From Terasakiella sp. SH-1 (lineage in GTDB: Bacteria > Pseudomonadota > Alphaproteobacteria > Rhodospirillales > Terasakiellaceae): a stretch of DNA of 64,000 bases. Below the pieces are notes generated by a model, which was not told the DNA's origin, searched no databases, and saw only the letters and a program-made list of their open reading frames with translations. The position numbers and the translations under genes were made by a program. Each line of letters starts with the position of its first letter. Within the stretch, counting starts at the first letter, position 1. The stretch is from assembly GCF_004564135.1 (NCBI RefSeq), contig NZ_CP038255.1:2343501-2407500 (forward strand), read 5' to 3'. Shown here piece by piece: positions 9,189 to 17,151 of the stretch.

Positions 9189-9207
9189 AATATGGAAAAT
9201 CCATATT
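9189..9207. promoter_or_regulatory. Palindrome upstream of parA (operator or partition-site candidate)
   Basis: AATATGGA (9189-9196) and its exact reverse complement TCCATATT (9200-9207) are separated by AAA. The parA ATG lies 21 bases downstream. Nearby are further repeats of the type ATAATTACCG, on both strands between about 9150 and 9222. ParA operons are commonly self-regulated through such sites. Confidence 0.45.
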
Positions 9208-9227
9208 CGCTATAATTACCGACAATC

Positions 9228-9869
9228 ATGGTAAACTACATCATCGGTATTGTCGGCCAAAAAGGAGGCGCGGGCAAATCAACGCTTGCCCGTGGCATTG
9301 CCACCGAAGCGGCCCGCCAAGGTTATGCGGTGAAGATCGCGGATTTTGACCTTAAGCAAAGCTCGTGCATGAACTGGCGCAAGCTGCGCCTTGAAAACGG
9401 GCTTACGCCGGACGTTCCGGTGGAAAGTTATAACAGCGTTGAAAAGGCACTTGCCGCCAATGAGGGCGCAGACCTTTTGATTATTGACCAAGCGGGCCGG
9501 GGGACCACCCTCACGCTGGATATTGCCAAGGTCGCGGATGTGATCATTCAGCCAACGCGGGCCAGCATTGATGACCTTGACCCGGCGGTAAAGGTCTTTC
9601 ACGAGCTCAAGCGGGCTGGCATTCCAAAAGACCGCCTGAAAATGGCCTTTAGCCACATCGGCACGGATGCGGAGCTTTTGGACGTGCGGGCCTATGTGGA
9701 GGAAGCGGGCTATTCCTACCTCGACGGATGTCTTTTTGAGCGTCCAGCCTATCGCAAGGCGCTCAACCGTGGGGCCGCACCAACGGAAACGCCTTTCCTT
9801 AGCCTGAACAAAAAAGCCCGCGCCTTCTTCATTTCCGCTGTTAATGCCTGCGTCGATGCCAGCAAATAA
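9228..9869 (+). CDS. parA: ParA-family partition ATPase
   Basis: 213 aa, the short plasmid type of ParA without an N-terminal HTH. The deviant Walker A box KGGAGKST lies at residues about 11-18, the IADFD strand near 38-42 and LLIIDQAGRG near 82-91, as in the ParA/MinD family. These ATPases move plasmid copies apart at division by binding DNA non-specifically in the ATP form. The next gene overlaps it by 26 bases and encodes a small partner. The pair marks the start of the plasmid-derived block. Confidence 0.9.
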   Translation: MVNYIIGIVGQKGGAGKSTLARGIATEAARQGYAVKIADFDLKQSSCMNWRKLRLENGLTPDVPVESYNSVEKALAANEGADLLIIDQAGRGTTLTLDIAKVADVIIQPTRASIDDLDPAVKVFHELKRAGIPKDRLKMAFSHIGTDAELLDVRAYVEEAGYSYLDGCLFERPAYRKALNRGAAPTETPFLSLNKKARAFFISAVNACVDASK

Positions 9870-10215
9870 ACTCCCCAACCTGAAAAAGAAAAACACCCGC
9901 CGCCGGGGGCTCGGCATTGCGCCGCCAACAGAGCTTGAGGCGGGGAACAACCTGAACGACCCGGAAATCGGCATGGAAGCCCCGGCACGGCCTGCGCGGG
10001 TGGAAATGGTCAAAGACAGCTACTCCATGCCCAAAGCGGACTATGAGATTATCGACGAGCTCACCTTTCGCATGGCGGCGCAAAAGCGCCGGGTCTATAA
10101 GGCAGAAATCTTGCGGGCCGGGCTTCACGCGCTCAAAGCTTTACCGGACGACAAAATGCTCTCGGTGCTGGATGGCTTGGTGAAGCTGAAGAAGGGGCCG
10201 GACAAGTCGGTCTAG
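9844..10215 (+). CDS. Small partition partner, probable ribbon-helix-helix DNA-binding protein
   Basis: 123 aa, with a long basic, Pro/Ala-rich, probably flexible N-terminus. It ends in a compact segment (about 60-110: YSMPKADYEIIDELTFR, then KRRVYKAEILRAGLHAL) that has the strand-helix-helix pattern of plasmid ParG/ParR-like proteins. Overlap with parA and position directly after it support a centromere-binding role. The bound site is probably the repeats just upstream of parA. The family is called from pattern only. Confidence 0.65.
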   Translation: MPASMPANKLPNLKKKNTRRRGLGIAPPTELEAGNNLNDPEIGMEAPARPARVEMVKDSYSMPKADYEIIDELTFRMAAQKRRVYKAEILRAGLHALKALPDDKMLSVLDGLVKLKKGPDKSV

Positions 10216-10246
10216 TTTTTCAATAAATATAGATTTTCTATAGCTA

Positions 10247-10279
10247 TTGGCCTTCGCTGCTTGGCGGGGCCATTTTTTT
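10247..10279 (+). terminator. Rho-independent terminator after the parA operon
   Basis: A short stem TTGGCC/GGCCA with a GC-rich loop is followed by seven T residues (10272-10278), 32 bases after the stop of the small partition gene. Confidence 0.6.
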
Positions 10280-10500
10280 ATAGGGAAAGGGGAGTAAAAA
10301 TTCGCCTCAAACAGGCCCTGATAGCAACGCAATCCGGCACAAGGCGTTTTCTTGGTTTCACCCTGTTTTTAGAGGGAAAGGCAAGCTTGTGTTATAATCC
10401 AGTGCGACCTCTTTTGCGGGTACTTCTAAAGGTACTTCTGCAACCTGAATTTCCCGTTCAGGTCCGAGGGCATTTTTAACGTTTTCTCGCGCATCTTTTC

Positions 10501-11511
10501 ATGGCTCCCAAAGCTTCCCCGGAAACGACTTTGAAGTCTATCGACGTGAAGCTTTTGTATTTTTTACAGCGGTTTCGTTTTCTCACTGCCGAGCAAGCCG
10601 TGCGGCTGGTGGGGGAGCGCCAGCACTCAGAAAAGCCGACCACCCGGTTTCGGGCTCTCCAAGAAGCGGGCTATATCGCGGGCTTTGGTGGTTCAAACTT
10701 GCACGGGGAAGACCGGGAAATCGCCGAAGATGTGCTCGGGCAAGGCTCGTCCTGCAAAGTGTGGTATTTGCTGCAAAAGGGCTATGACTACCTGTGTCAC
10801 GAAACGGATATCGCCATGGAGCTTTTAGGCTTGTTTCATGGACGGGGAAATCCGCGTTGGTCGTCTCACACGCCCCATCGCATTAAAATGATTGACGTGG
10901 CAATTGCCTTTGATCGTGCCATCCATGCGCGTGGGCAAAATATCGTGTTGGAGCAGATTTATTTTGATTTTGATATTCACCGCGCAGCATCCGGTAAGAT
11001 CGGACGCGAAACCGATATGGAGGGACTACGCGGACCCGCCGGGCCGCGTGTCAGGCCGGATTTAACGCTTTTGCTTGCCAAGGTGGATTATGAAACAATC
11101 GAAGCCGAATTTGGGCGGAAACGCCGCCGGGAAGTCCGAACGCGCCGCCGCATTCCCATTGAGATTGATTGCCGCACCGACACGGTACTTTCTGCCATCA
11201 CTAACGACCCGGCGCACCGGGACTTGGCAACGCGTTATTTACTCTATGACCAGATTTTGAATGAAAGTGGGATTAGTGATCTTGCAAGCACCCAAGGCGC
11301 AGAAGACAATTTCGTCTTGCTCACCGTCTCGCCCGATGAGCGACGCAATCAGGATATTCGGAATAAAATTTCCTTGCAGGATGTGGATGTAGCCAATGAC
11401 CGAAATTTTCGTTTCGCTACGTTCGCGCAAGTTGAAGCAGACCCGCTCGGGGCGATTTGGCTGACCCGTAAGCCTGAAAAACACGACTTCATAACCGCCC
11501 TTGAACCGTGA
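10501..11511 (+). CDS. Replication-relaxation family protein (plasmid mobilisation accessory)
   Basis: 336 aa. The N-terminal part is a winged-helix-like segment (DVKLLYFLQRFRFLTAEQA, then TTRFRALQEAGYI) typical of the replication-relaxation family found beside mobilisation genes. The middle part contains HRIKMIDVAIAF and RVRPDLTLLL, a nuclease-like fold pattern seen in that family. Its stop overlaps the GTG start of the VirD4-like gene (GTGA), so the two are coupled and probably act together in handling plasmid DNA. The upstream gap 10280-10500 contains a TATAAT at 10393-10398 and a tandem GGTACTTCT repeat near 10420-10440. Confidence 0.65.
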   Translation: MAPKASPETTLKSIDVKLLYFLQRFRFLTAEQAVRLVGERQHSEKPTTRFRALQEAGYIAGFGGSNLHGEDREIAEDVLGQGSSCKVWYLLQKGYDYLCHETDIAMELLGLFHGRGNPRWSSHTPHRIKMIDVAIAFDRAIHARGQNIVLEQIYFDFDIHRAASGKIGRETDMEGLRGPAGPRVRPDLTLLLAKVDYETIEAEFGRKRRREVRTRRRIPIEIDCRTDTVLSAITNDPAHRDLATRYLLYDQILNESGISDLASTQGAEDNFVLLTVSPDERRNQDIRNKISLQDVDVANDRNFRFATFAQVEADPLGAIWLTRKPEKHDFITALEP

Positions 11512-13148
11512 AGGTAAAGTCGTTTCATGAATTTGGCCTTGTAGCGCTGTTTCCGCTGCGTCTTGTTGGTTGGAGTGTCAGGGTAAGCCTAAAGGCGCTC
11601 CCGTGGCTCCTGCGGCCTTGGAGGGCGGTTTTTGCTGCCTTTCTGCTCTGGTGGCGGGGCTGGCGCAAAATAATGGGGTTTCGGCTGTTTGATTACTTCT
11701 ATCGCCGCATCATCCATAAAACCAATATTTTTGCCCGCTCTTTGCGCGCTAACCCGACGGGCCATGTTGAATTCTTGGCTGGAACGGAAAGCGGAAAAAG
11801 TCAGGGGATGGGCTTGGGGCTGGATGTGGACTTGCTTCGCGCTCAAGAGGGGAAAGGCGGCTTTGGCATCGTGGACCCGCATGGCGACCTTTTCAACACA
11901 CTGGCGCGGCTGCGCGACTTTGCGCCCGCTGATGTGTTTGACCACACGGGGCGCTGGCTTTTGCAATCTCTCGGGTTTCCCGTTCCCAAACATGCGGACC
12001 TGTCCAAACATTTGACCTTGTTTGATGTGGAAGACCCGCTGCATTTGCCCGGTTGTAATCCGTTTGATATTGGGTTGGAAGAATTGGCTAAAAAAGACGC
12101 CCATATCGCCCTTGGGGCGGTGAATTCATCGCTTTCCTTGACGGCCTATATTTTCTCGGAAGGTCAGGCACTGACGACGCTGCAAAAGAACATTTTCACC
12201 TATGTCGCCCGCGTCATTCAGATGGTGCCGGAGCGAAATATCTTCACCTTTCTGGACTGCCTCGCCTCACCAAACCCCATGGAAGACAGACGCTTTCAAG
12301 GCGCGATTGCAGCGATTGATGACCCGGCGGTGAAACGTTTTTTCGCCGAGGAATATTTGTCGCGCAGTGCGATTGAACGGCGTGCTGAAATCCGTAATCG
12401 CGTTTCCACCCTGCTTTCTAACCCGGTATTCCTGCGCATGTTTATGAGCCAGAAAAACACCATCGACTTTGGCAAGATCATGAATAACGGCGGGATACTG
12501 CTTGCCAATACTTCCAAGTCGGTGCTGCATGATGCCTCAGGGGCCGTGTCGCGCTATTTCGTGGCCTCTGTCCTGCAAGCAGCTTACAGGCGTGGTGCCA
12601 TGGCCCCGGAACATCGTTTGCCGTGGCGTTTGTTTGTGGATGAGGTGCAAAACGCGCGCGGACAGAAGCTGGAAGAATTGCTTTCGGAGGCGCGTAAATA
12701 CGGCATTTCCATTTGCATGGCCCACCAGCACCTAGACCAGCTTAAAACCCGCGACGGAGCGGAAATGAAAACGTCGGTGGCGTCCAATGTGAAAATCAAG
12801 ATGGTGGGGCGTTCGGGCCTTGAACTCGCCGAAGGGGTTTCAAAGCTTGTGGGTGTGAAGCCGGAGCAAATGAAAGACCTGCGTATCACGCCCAGACTAA
12901 AGGCCGATTTTTACTGCTACACATCAGGGGTCATGCATCAGGGCAAGAAAATTTCAATCCCGTTGGGTTACCTGAATAATCGCCCTAAAATGAGCCCAAA
13001 ACAGTTCGAAAAAATCCGTACCGAACAACGGGAAAGATATGCCGCCAAGATTGACGGTTTTTCTCTACTGGCGGACCCTAAAGGCGAAAAACGAAAGAAG
13101 GCCCAACCCGTGACGGACTTCAGTGGTTTGATTGGCGAAGGCGATTGA
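11508..13148 (+). CDS. VirD4/TraG-like coupling ATPase
   Basis: 546 aa, GTG start overlapping the previous stop. Two hydrophobic N-terminal stretches (about 8-25 and 28-50) could anchor it. The Walker A motif AGTESGKS is at 91-98, followed by GIVDPHGDL. The Walker B motif RLFVDEVQNA is near residue 380 and is followed by EARKYGISICMAHQHLDQL, the sensor region of TraD/VirD4 motors. These hexameric ATPases hand DNA-relaxase complexes to a type IV secretion channel. No relaxase or mating-pair genes are visible here, so the element is at most mobilisable or is decayed. A rearranged second copy of its 3' end lies at 17.2-17.8 kb. Confidence 0.85.
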   Translation: MKVKSFHEFGLVALFPLRLVGWSVRVSLKALPWLLRPWRAVFAAFLLWWRGWRKIMGFRLFDYFYRRIIHKTNIFARSLRANPTGHVEFLAGTESGKSQGMGLGLDVDLLRAQEGKGGFGIVDPHGDLFNTLARLRDFAPADVFDHTGRWLLQSLGFPVPKHADLSKHLTLFDVEDPLHLPGCNPFDIGLEELAKKDAHIALGAVNSSLSLTAYIFSEGQALTTLQKNIFTYVARVIQMVPERNIFTFLDCLASPNPMEDRRFQGAIAAIDDPAVKRFFAEEYLSRSAIERRAEIRNRVSTLLSNPVFLRMFMSQKNTIDFGKIMNNGGILLANTSKSVLHDASGAVSRYFVASVLQAAYRRGAMAPEHRLPWRLFVDEVQNARGQKLEELLSEARKYGISICMAHQHLDQLKTRDGAEMKTSVASNVKIKMVGRSGLELAEGVSKLVGVKPEQMKDLRITPRLKADFYCYTSGVMHQGKKISIPLGYLNNRPKMSPKQFEKIRTEQRERYAAKIDGFSLLADPKGEKRKKAQPVTDFSGLIGEGD

Positions 13149-13302
13149 AGAAAGTCAAGTTTCGCGGACCTTTGAAAGATTAAACGGAAGTCTTTTTGAG
13201 TTTTATAAAAATCAGCATCCCTTGTTATTGTCTTTTTGTTTCTATTGTCTTTATTGTCGGCTCAGCGAAAACCTTACCTGCCAACGACTTTCACGCTGCA
13301 TC

Positions 13303-13411
13303 GACTACACTTTAGGGGTGCTTTAACTACAAAAAAGGGGATTTCGAACTACAAGATAGGGGCTGAAAAGCTACAAATCAGGGGGAAAGAACTACAGATA
13401 AGGGGTAATTG
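13303..13411. repeat. Five iterons (plasmid replication origin)
   Basis: Five tandem 21-22-base units start at 13303, 13325, 13347, 13369 and 13390. Each has the core CTACA followed by GGGG about 7 bases later (for example AACTACAAGATAGGGG). Such iterons are the binding sites of Rep_3-type initiators, and the initiator gene lies 386 bases downstream. The region is inferred to be the replication origin. A degenerate set recurs inverted at about 17155-17226. Confidence 0.8.
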
Positions 13412-13501
13412 AGAAACTAATCCTGAGTTGAAATAATTGAATGGAGATTTTGTGCATACTTGGCTATGGTCGCTGCCAGCACTAAAACAAAAGGATGAGA
13501 A

Positions 13502-13729
13502 ATGTTAAAAATCCACGTAATCAATACAAAAACAGTAGGCGGCCTAGACGCAAAAATTAATGCACTGGACCCTTCTTCTACAGGGGACAAAATTATTGGT
13601 GAGATTAACACACCCGCTGGCTGGCGTTATGCGCAATGGGACGAAGCGGGAACATGTCGAGATGCGACAGATAGCGCGAATTTAGATAAAACTGACCCCA
13701 AATTAGCTGATGTTTTTATTATGATTTAG
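13502..13729 (+). CDS. Small hypothetical protein between iterons and repA
   Basis: 75 aa with a reasonable ribosome binding site (AAGGATGAG) before the ATG. It is acidic, contains one cysteine and shows no membrane segment or recognisable family. It sits between the iterons and the initiator gene and ends just before the 13-bp inverted repeat. A small replication accessory protein is possible but unsupported. Confidence 0.5.
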   Translation: MLKIHVINTKTVGGLDAKINALDPSSTGDKIIGEINTPAGWRYAQWDEAGTCRDATDSANLDKTDPKLADVFIMI

Positions 13730-13743
13730 CTTTGTTTTTAAAG

Positions 13744-13780
13744 GAACCGGACTACAGTTTGAAGCCGTGTAGTCCGGTTC
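13744..13780. promoter_or_regulatory. Inverted repeat containing the iteron core, probable repA operator (or terminator)
   Basis: GAACCGGACTACA (13744-13756) is perfectly complementary to TGTAGTCCGGTTC (13768-13780) with an 11-base loop. Each arm carries ACTACA, the iteron core. In iteron plasmids of the Rep_3 class, Rep dimers repress their own gene at inverted half-iterons placed exactly here, 17 bases before the repA ATG. Only a weak T-run follows, so terminator function is less likely, though not excluded. Confidence 0.6.
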
Positions 13781-13796
13781 TCTATAGTTCCCCTAT

Positions 13797-15206
13797 ATGT
13801 CCGCTCCAAAGGCCTCAGTAACATCTCCTAAAGACAAGAGCTATCAAGGCATTGTCGCCATGGCAAATCGCTTGGTCAGTGCACGATATGCTATGACGGC
13901 GATTGAAAATCATATCGTCAACGCGGTAATCGGGAAAATCAACGCAGATGACGAAGATTTCAAGGATATTGAGATCACCGTGGTTGAAGTCGCCAAAAGC
14001 GGCAAAATGTCGGAGAAATCCAAGAATACTTATGAGTACGTCAAAGAAGCCGCCAGCCGCGTGAGGCAACGCACTTTGAGGATTCAGGAAGAAGACGGCT
14101 TGCTGGAAACAAGTTGGTTTTCCTCGGTGAAATATTATGAAGGCAAAGGCAAAATGCGTTTTCGCTTTGACCCGGCTCTCAAGCCCTATTTACTCGGTCT
14201 CAAACAGCAATTCACCACGTATTTTGACCGCGACTTGAAAGGGGCGAAATGTTCGGCATCTTTTCGATTTTATGGCCTCATTATGGAATTTTCTGGCTCT
14301 GGGCGGATGACGAAAAAATATTATGATCTTCCCGAATTAATCGCCACGATCACCGAAGGTGGTTACGAGCGTTTTTACAATTTCCAAAAACGCGTCTTAG
14401 ACCCGGCGCAAAAGGAATTGAAAGTTCTGCCGCACACACGCAAATATTTTGATTATGAAATTGTGCGAGAGGGGAGAAAGGCCGTTGGACTTTGGATTTA
14501 TGCGCGGGAAAAAGAGCCGGAAAATTTGCAAATGCGATTGTCTGCGGGGGAAATTTCAGAAGCCGAAATCGTCGGCAAAATTAGTCCAAAAACCCGCGAG
14601 CTTTTGGCGTACTATGGTGTGCGCCTAAAAGATAGAGATTTGGCAGGTTTGAGCGAAGACGATGTGCTCAAAAGCCTGAATGAGGGCCTTGAATGGGTCA
14701 AGCGCCGAGAAAAATTTGGCGACCCTGTGCGCAATGTCCCCGCAGCCCTTGCCACGGCCATCCGAAAAGGCTTTGGCAAACAAACGGAATTTGAAAAAGA
14801 AGCCAAAGGCAGGGCTGAGGAAAAGCACGCCCGTCAGGCAGCACTCTCAAAGAAACGCAAAGATGTGGAAACGCTTGTCCAACGGGTGAAAGATGATCAC
14901 TGGAAATTCCTAAACGCAACCATCCAAGCTACTTTTAAGGGGCTGTCAAAAAAAGAAAAAACTGCGATCTTGGAGAAAACCCAAACACGCGGGGCAAAGT
15001 TCGGACCGAAAGTCCAAAAGGCGATTGGGGCACAGGATTGGGAAAACTCTCTCGCACTTTCATCTCGCAACTTGGTGATGCTGGAAGGTCCGCTCAAAGA
15101 TGAAACGGAGCTCACCGATATCAGCGCCTTTTGCGAGGCGCGAAAAGTGGAATACGGGCAGGAAAAGGAGATTTTTCAAAGCGTGCTGGATGCGCTCAAA
15201 AATTAA
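13797..15206 (+). CDS. repA: Plasmid replication initiator, Rep_3 family
   Basis: 469 aa. The N-terminal half follows the Rep_3 double winged-helix pattern (ANRLVSARYAMTAIENHIVN, then SFRFYGLIMEFSG, RFYNFQKRVLDPAQKEL, and KAVGLWIYAREK near 225). The C-terminal half is a Lys/Glu-rich helical extension without a recognised domain, making the protein longer than minimal Rep_3 initiators. It should bind the iterons upstream and open the origin. Autoregulation through the inverted repeat before the gene is likely. Convergent with the integrase gene. Confidence 0.88.
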   Translation: MSAPKASVTSPKDKSYQGIVAMANRLVSARYAMTAIENHIVNAVIGKINADDEDFKDIEITVVEVAKSGKMSEKSKNTYEYVKEAASRVRQRTLRIQEEDGLLETSWFSSVKYYEGKGKMRFRFDPALKPYLLGLKQQFTTYFDRDLKGAKCSASFRFYGLIMEFSGSGRMTKKYYDLPELIATITEGGYERFYNFQKRVLDPAQKELKVLPHTRKYFDYEIVREGRKAVGLWIYAREKEPENLQMRLSAGEISEAEIVGKISPKTRELLAYYGVRLKDRDLAGLSEDDVLKSLNEGLEWVKRREKFGDPVRNVPAALATAIRKGFGKQTEFEKEAKGRAEEKHARQAALSKKRKDVETLVQRVKDDHWKFLNATIQATFKGLSKKEKTAILEKTQTRGAKFGPKVQKAIGAQDWENSLALSSRNLVMLEGPLKDETELTDISAFCEARKVEYGQEKEIFQSVLDALKN

Positions 15207-15232
15207 GCCCGCTCCGGTGAGGAAGCGGGCTT
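15205..15232. terminator. Bidirectional terminator between repA and integrase
   Basis: AAGCCCGCT (15205-15213) pairs with AGCGGGCTT (15224-15232). It lies between the convergent repA and integrase stops and can serve both. Confidence 0.7.
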
Positions 15233-15236
15233 GAAA

Positions 15237-16409
15237 TCAAGATCGTGCGCGTGGTCGTTTCTTTGGCTTTACAACTTTCTTGCGCTTGCGCTTCACATTG
15301 ATGGCGGAAGCGTTGATGCTGTTTTTGATATGGGCGGCGTAGTGCTTTTCAATCATCTCCACTGAGGTGCGACAGTTCTTTGCTATTTGGTAGACGTCGG
15401 CCCCATCCATAAGGCGAAAGCAAATGTAAGAATGGCGTAGGCTGTAGGCCGTGCGGCGGCTTCCGTCGCGATCAAACTTGAGGCCCTCTTTCTCAAGGAT
15501 ATTATTGAATTGCTTTTTGTGGTCGGCAGGAAAGACCAAATCATCGCCGCGCGGGTTGTTGCGCTCAATCAGCCGTTCAAAGGGGCGCACGGCCCCGACC
15601 ATGCTTTTGCAGTAGCCTACGCCGCGTTTGCCGCGCACCTCAATCAGCAAAATGGTTTCATCGGTGTCTTCATCGTCAATGATTTCCACGTCGCGATATT
15701 GAATACGTTTGATTTCATCCGGGCGTAAGCCCGTATTTGCCATGAACAAGATGTAGTCATGAAGCTGTTCAGCGGCCCATTGCCAAGGCTTCCCTTGGCC
15801 TTTTTTCGCGTGTTCACGCGTGGCCTCATAGAGGCGTTTATATTCTTCAGGTGAAAACCACGCCCGGTGGGTGACTTTGCCCGAGGCTTTGTAGGGCATG
15901 GATAAATCGGGCAGGTTTTGAAGCCAATCATGCCGGATTGCTGTTTTTAGGACTTGACGAAGCGTGACGATCTCATGATGCATGGTGCTTCGCGATGGAG
16001 GTCGTTCTGGATTTTCCATGCGAAAAATCCGGTAGTCTTGAACAGCCCCAGCGGTAACTTCTGAGAGTCCGTAATTGCCAAAGAAGGGGATCAGGTGATT
16101 GCGCAAGCGCGCTTGATGATCCTGCACATATTTGGCGTTTCTCTCGCCGTTGGTCAGGACTTCATACTCGCGGGTGAATTGTTCAGCGGCTTGTTTGAAA
16201 AGCTTCTCATTCTTGAGGTTTCCAGTTTTTGCCTTTCCTCTTAAGCCCAAGTACCAGTCTTCGGCAAAGTCCTTGGCTTGGGCAAGACTTTCTTCCTTGG
16301 TGCTTGTCCTGTGGTTTTTACCCAGAAGATAGGTCGAGCATTGCCAATATTTTGAATTATCGCGTTTATAAACGTGGACTTTTCCGCCCATGATTTCGTG
16401 TTTTGCCAT
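15237..16409 (-). CDS. int: Tyrosine recombinase / phage-type integrase
   Basis: 390 aa. An N-terminal arm-binding-like part is followed by a SAM-like core-binding domain (about 60-160) and a C-terminal catalytic domain. Catalytic residues are visible in order: Arg in TGLRPDEI, the box II motif YSLRHSY, and the tyrosine in EKHYAAH near residue 365. It ends in a very basic tail. The gene starts 104 bases from the 3' end of tRNA-Phe, the classic site of an integrative element. It shares the block with plasmid replication genes, so the element is an integrated plasmid or mobilisable island. No excisionase gene was seen. Confidence 0.9.
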   Translation of the reverse strand: MAKHEIMGGKVHVYKRDNSKYWQCSTYLLGKNHRTSTKEESLAQAKDFAEDWYLGLRGKAKTGNLKNEKLFKQAAEQFTREYEVLTNGERNAKYVQDHQARLRNHLIPFFGNYGLSEVTAGAVQDYRIFRMENPERPPSRSTMHHEIVTLRQVLKTAIRHDWLQNLPDLSMPYKASGKVTHRAWFSPEEYKRLYEATREHAKKGQGKPWQWAAEQLHDYILFMANTGLRPDEIKRIQYRDVEIIDDEDTDETILLIEVRGKRGVGYCKSMVGAVRPFERLIERNNPRGDDLVFPADHKKQFNNILEKEGLKFDRDGSRRTAYSLRHSYICFRLMDGADVYQIAKNCRTSVEMIEKHYAAHIKNSINASAINVKRKRKKVVKPKKRPRARS

Positions 16410-16513
16410 CTAATCCTCCACTATGTGAAAAGTGTGTAAGGACTGTGCAAGTGTAAACCAGTATCGGCGTTTCCGCAAATATCTGAGCAACCATTTGATT
16501 TTTAAGGAGAAAA

Positions 16514-16589
16514 TGGTGCCCGGGGGCGGACTTGAACCACCGACACGCGGATTTTCAATCCGCTGCTCTACCGACTGAGCTACCCGGGC
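16514..16589 (-). tRNA. tRNA-Phe (anticodon GAA)
   Basis: The minus strand gives a 76-nt cloverleaf: acceptor GCCCGGG pairing with CCCGGGC, D-arm GCTC..GAGC, anticodon arm GCGGATTGAAAATCCGC with anticodon GAA, T-arm with GGTTCAAGTCC, and an encoded 3' CCA. The 3' end faces the integrase gene, which suggests it is the integration target. I did not find a clear duplicate of its 3' end in the window. Confidence 0.97.
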
Positions 16590-16867
16590 AAACCTTTAAT
16601 ATGCAACATATATTTGCTTTATCCAACTTACCCAGCAGAGTGCAATATTGGGCAAAATGTTGGGCAACGCACGACTTTCAACGTAGGTTCTGACCGCTAA
16701 AAATCTGTTATTGGACAACCGCGTTAGGTTGTTGAGGCGGTTTATAAAGATATGACCCGATAGTGTCAAACCCTAAAATTTAAAAAAATGAAAAAAAAAT
16801 GATGTTTGGTAAATTGCTCATTAAATAACACGAATAATCTTGTTAAATAATTGCTTCAAGCGCAAGC

Positions 16868-17050
16868 ATGAAACGCTTGGATGATGCTTGTGCCCATAGC
16901 TTTGAGGATGAAACCATTACATTAAACAAAGATGACTTGGAAAACCTTTTAGAAGGCACAGAAGAAGGCTTTAGCACCATTTTGTTTAAGTGTGAAAATG
17001 GACAAATCAAATTATGGCGCACAGAACCCGATGAAAGCTTTGTGTGGTGA
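16868..17050 (+). CDS. Small acidic hypothetical protein
   Basis: 60 aa, starting MKRLDDACAHSFEDE. Acidic, with no recognised motif. Its last codons overlap the start of a 111-bp repeat found elsewhere in the window. No strong ribosome binding site is visible. It lies in a region of plasmid debris, so it may be a fragment. Confidence 0.3.
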   Translation: MKRLDDACAHSFEDETITLNKDDLENLLEGTEEGFSTILFKCENGQIKLWRTEPDESFVW

Positions 17051-17151
17051 TGCTGGAGGCATCATAAGCAAATCTTGACGCCTTGACGGGCGAACATAAG
17101 GCTACCCTTTGGGTCAAGGTCTCAAGGGCAACTGTCGCGTCAACACGTTTA
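17041..17151. repeat. 111-bp dispersed repeat, copy 1
   Basis: This stretch matches 32300-32410 at 105 of 111 positions. It contains small stem-loops, for example GATGC..GCATC. Copy 2 lies inside a MITE with intact ends; this copy has no terminal inverted repeats and is therefore an internal fragment. Confidence 0.85.

Noticed and set aside
13303-13411. CRISPR array
   Set aside because: Units are tandem 21-22-base iterons without unique spacers, and no cas gene is present. The Val-Asp tract at 57.7 kb was rejected as CRISPR for the same reason.
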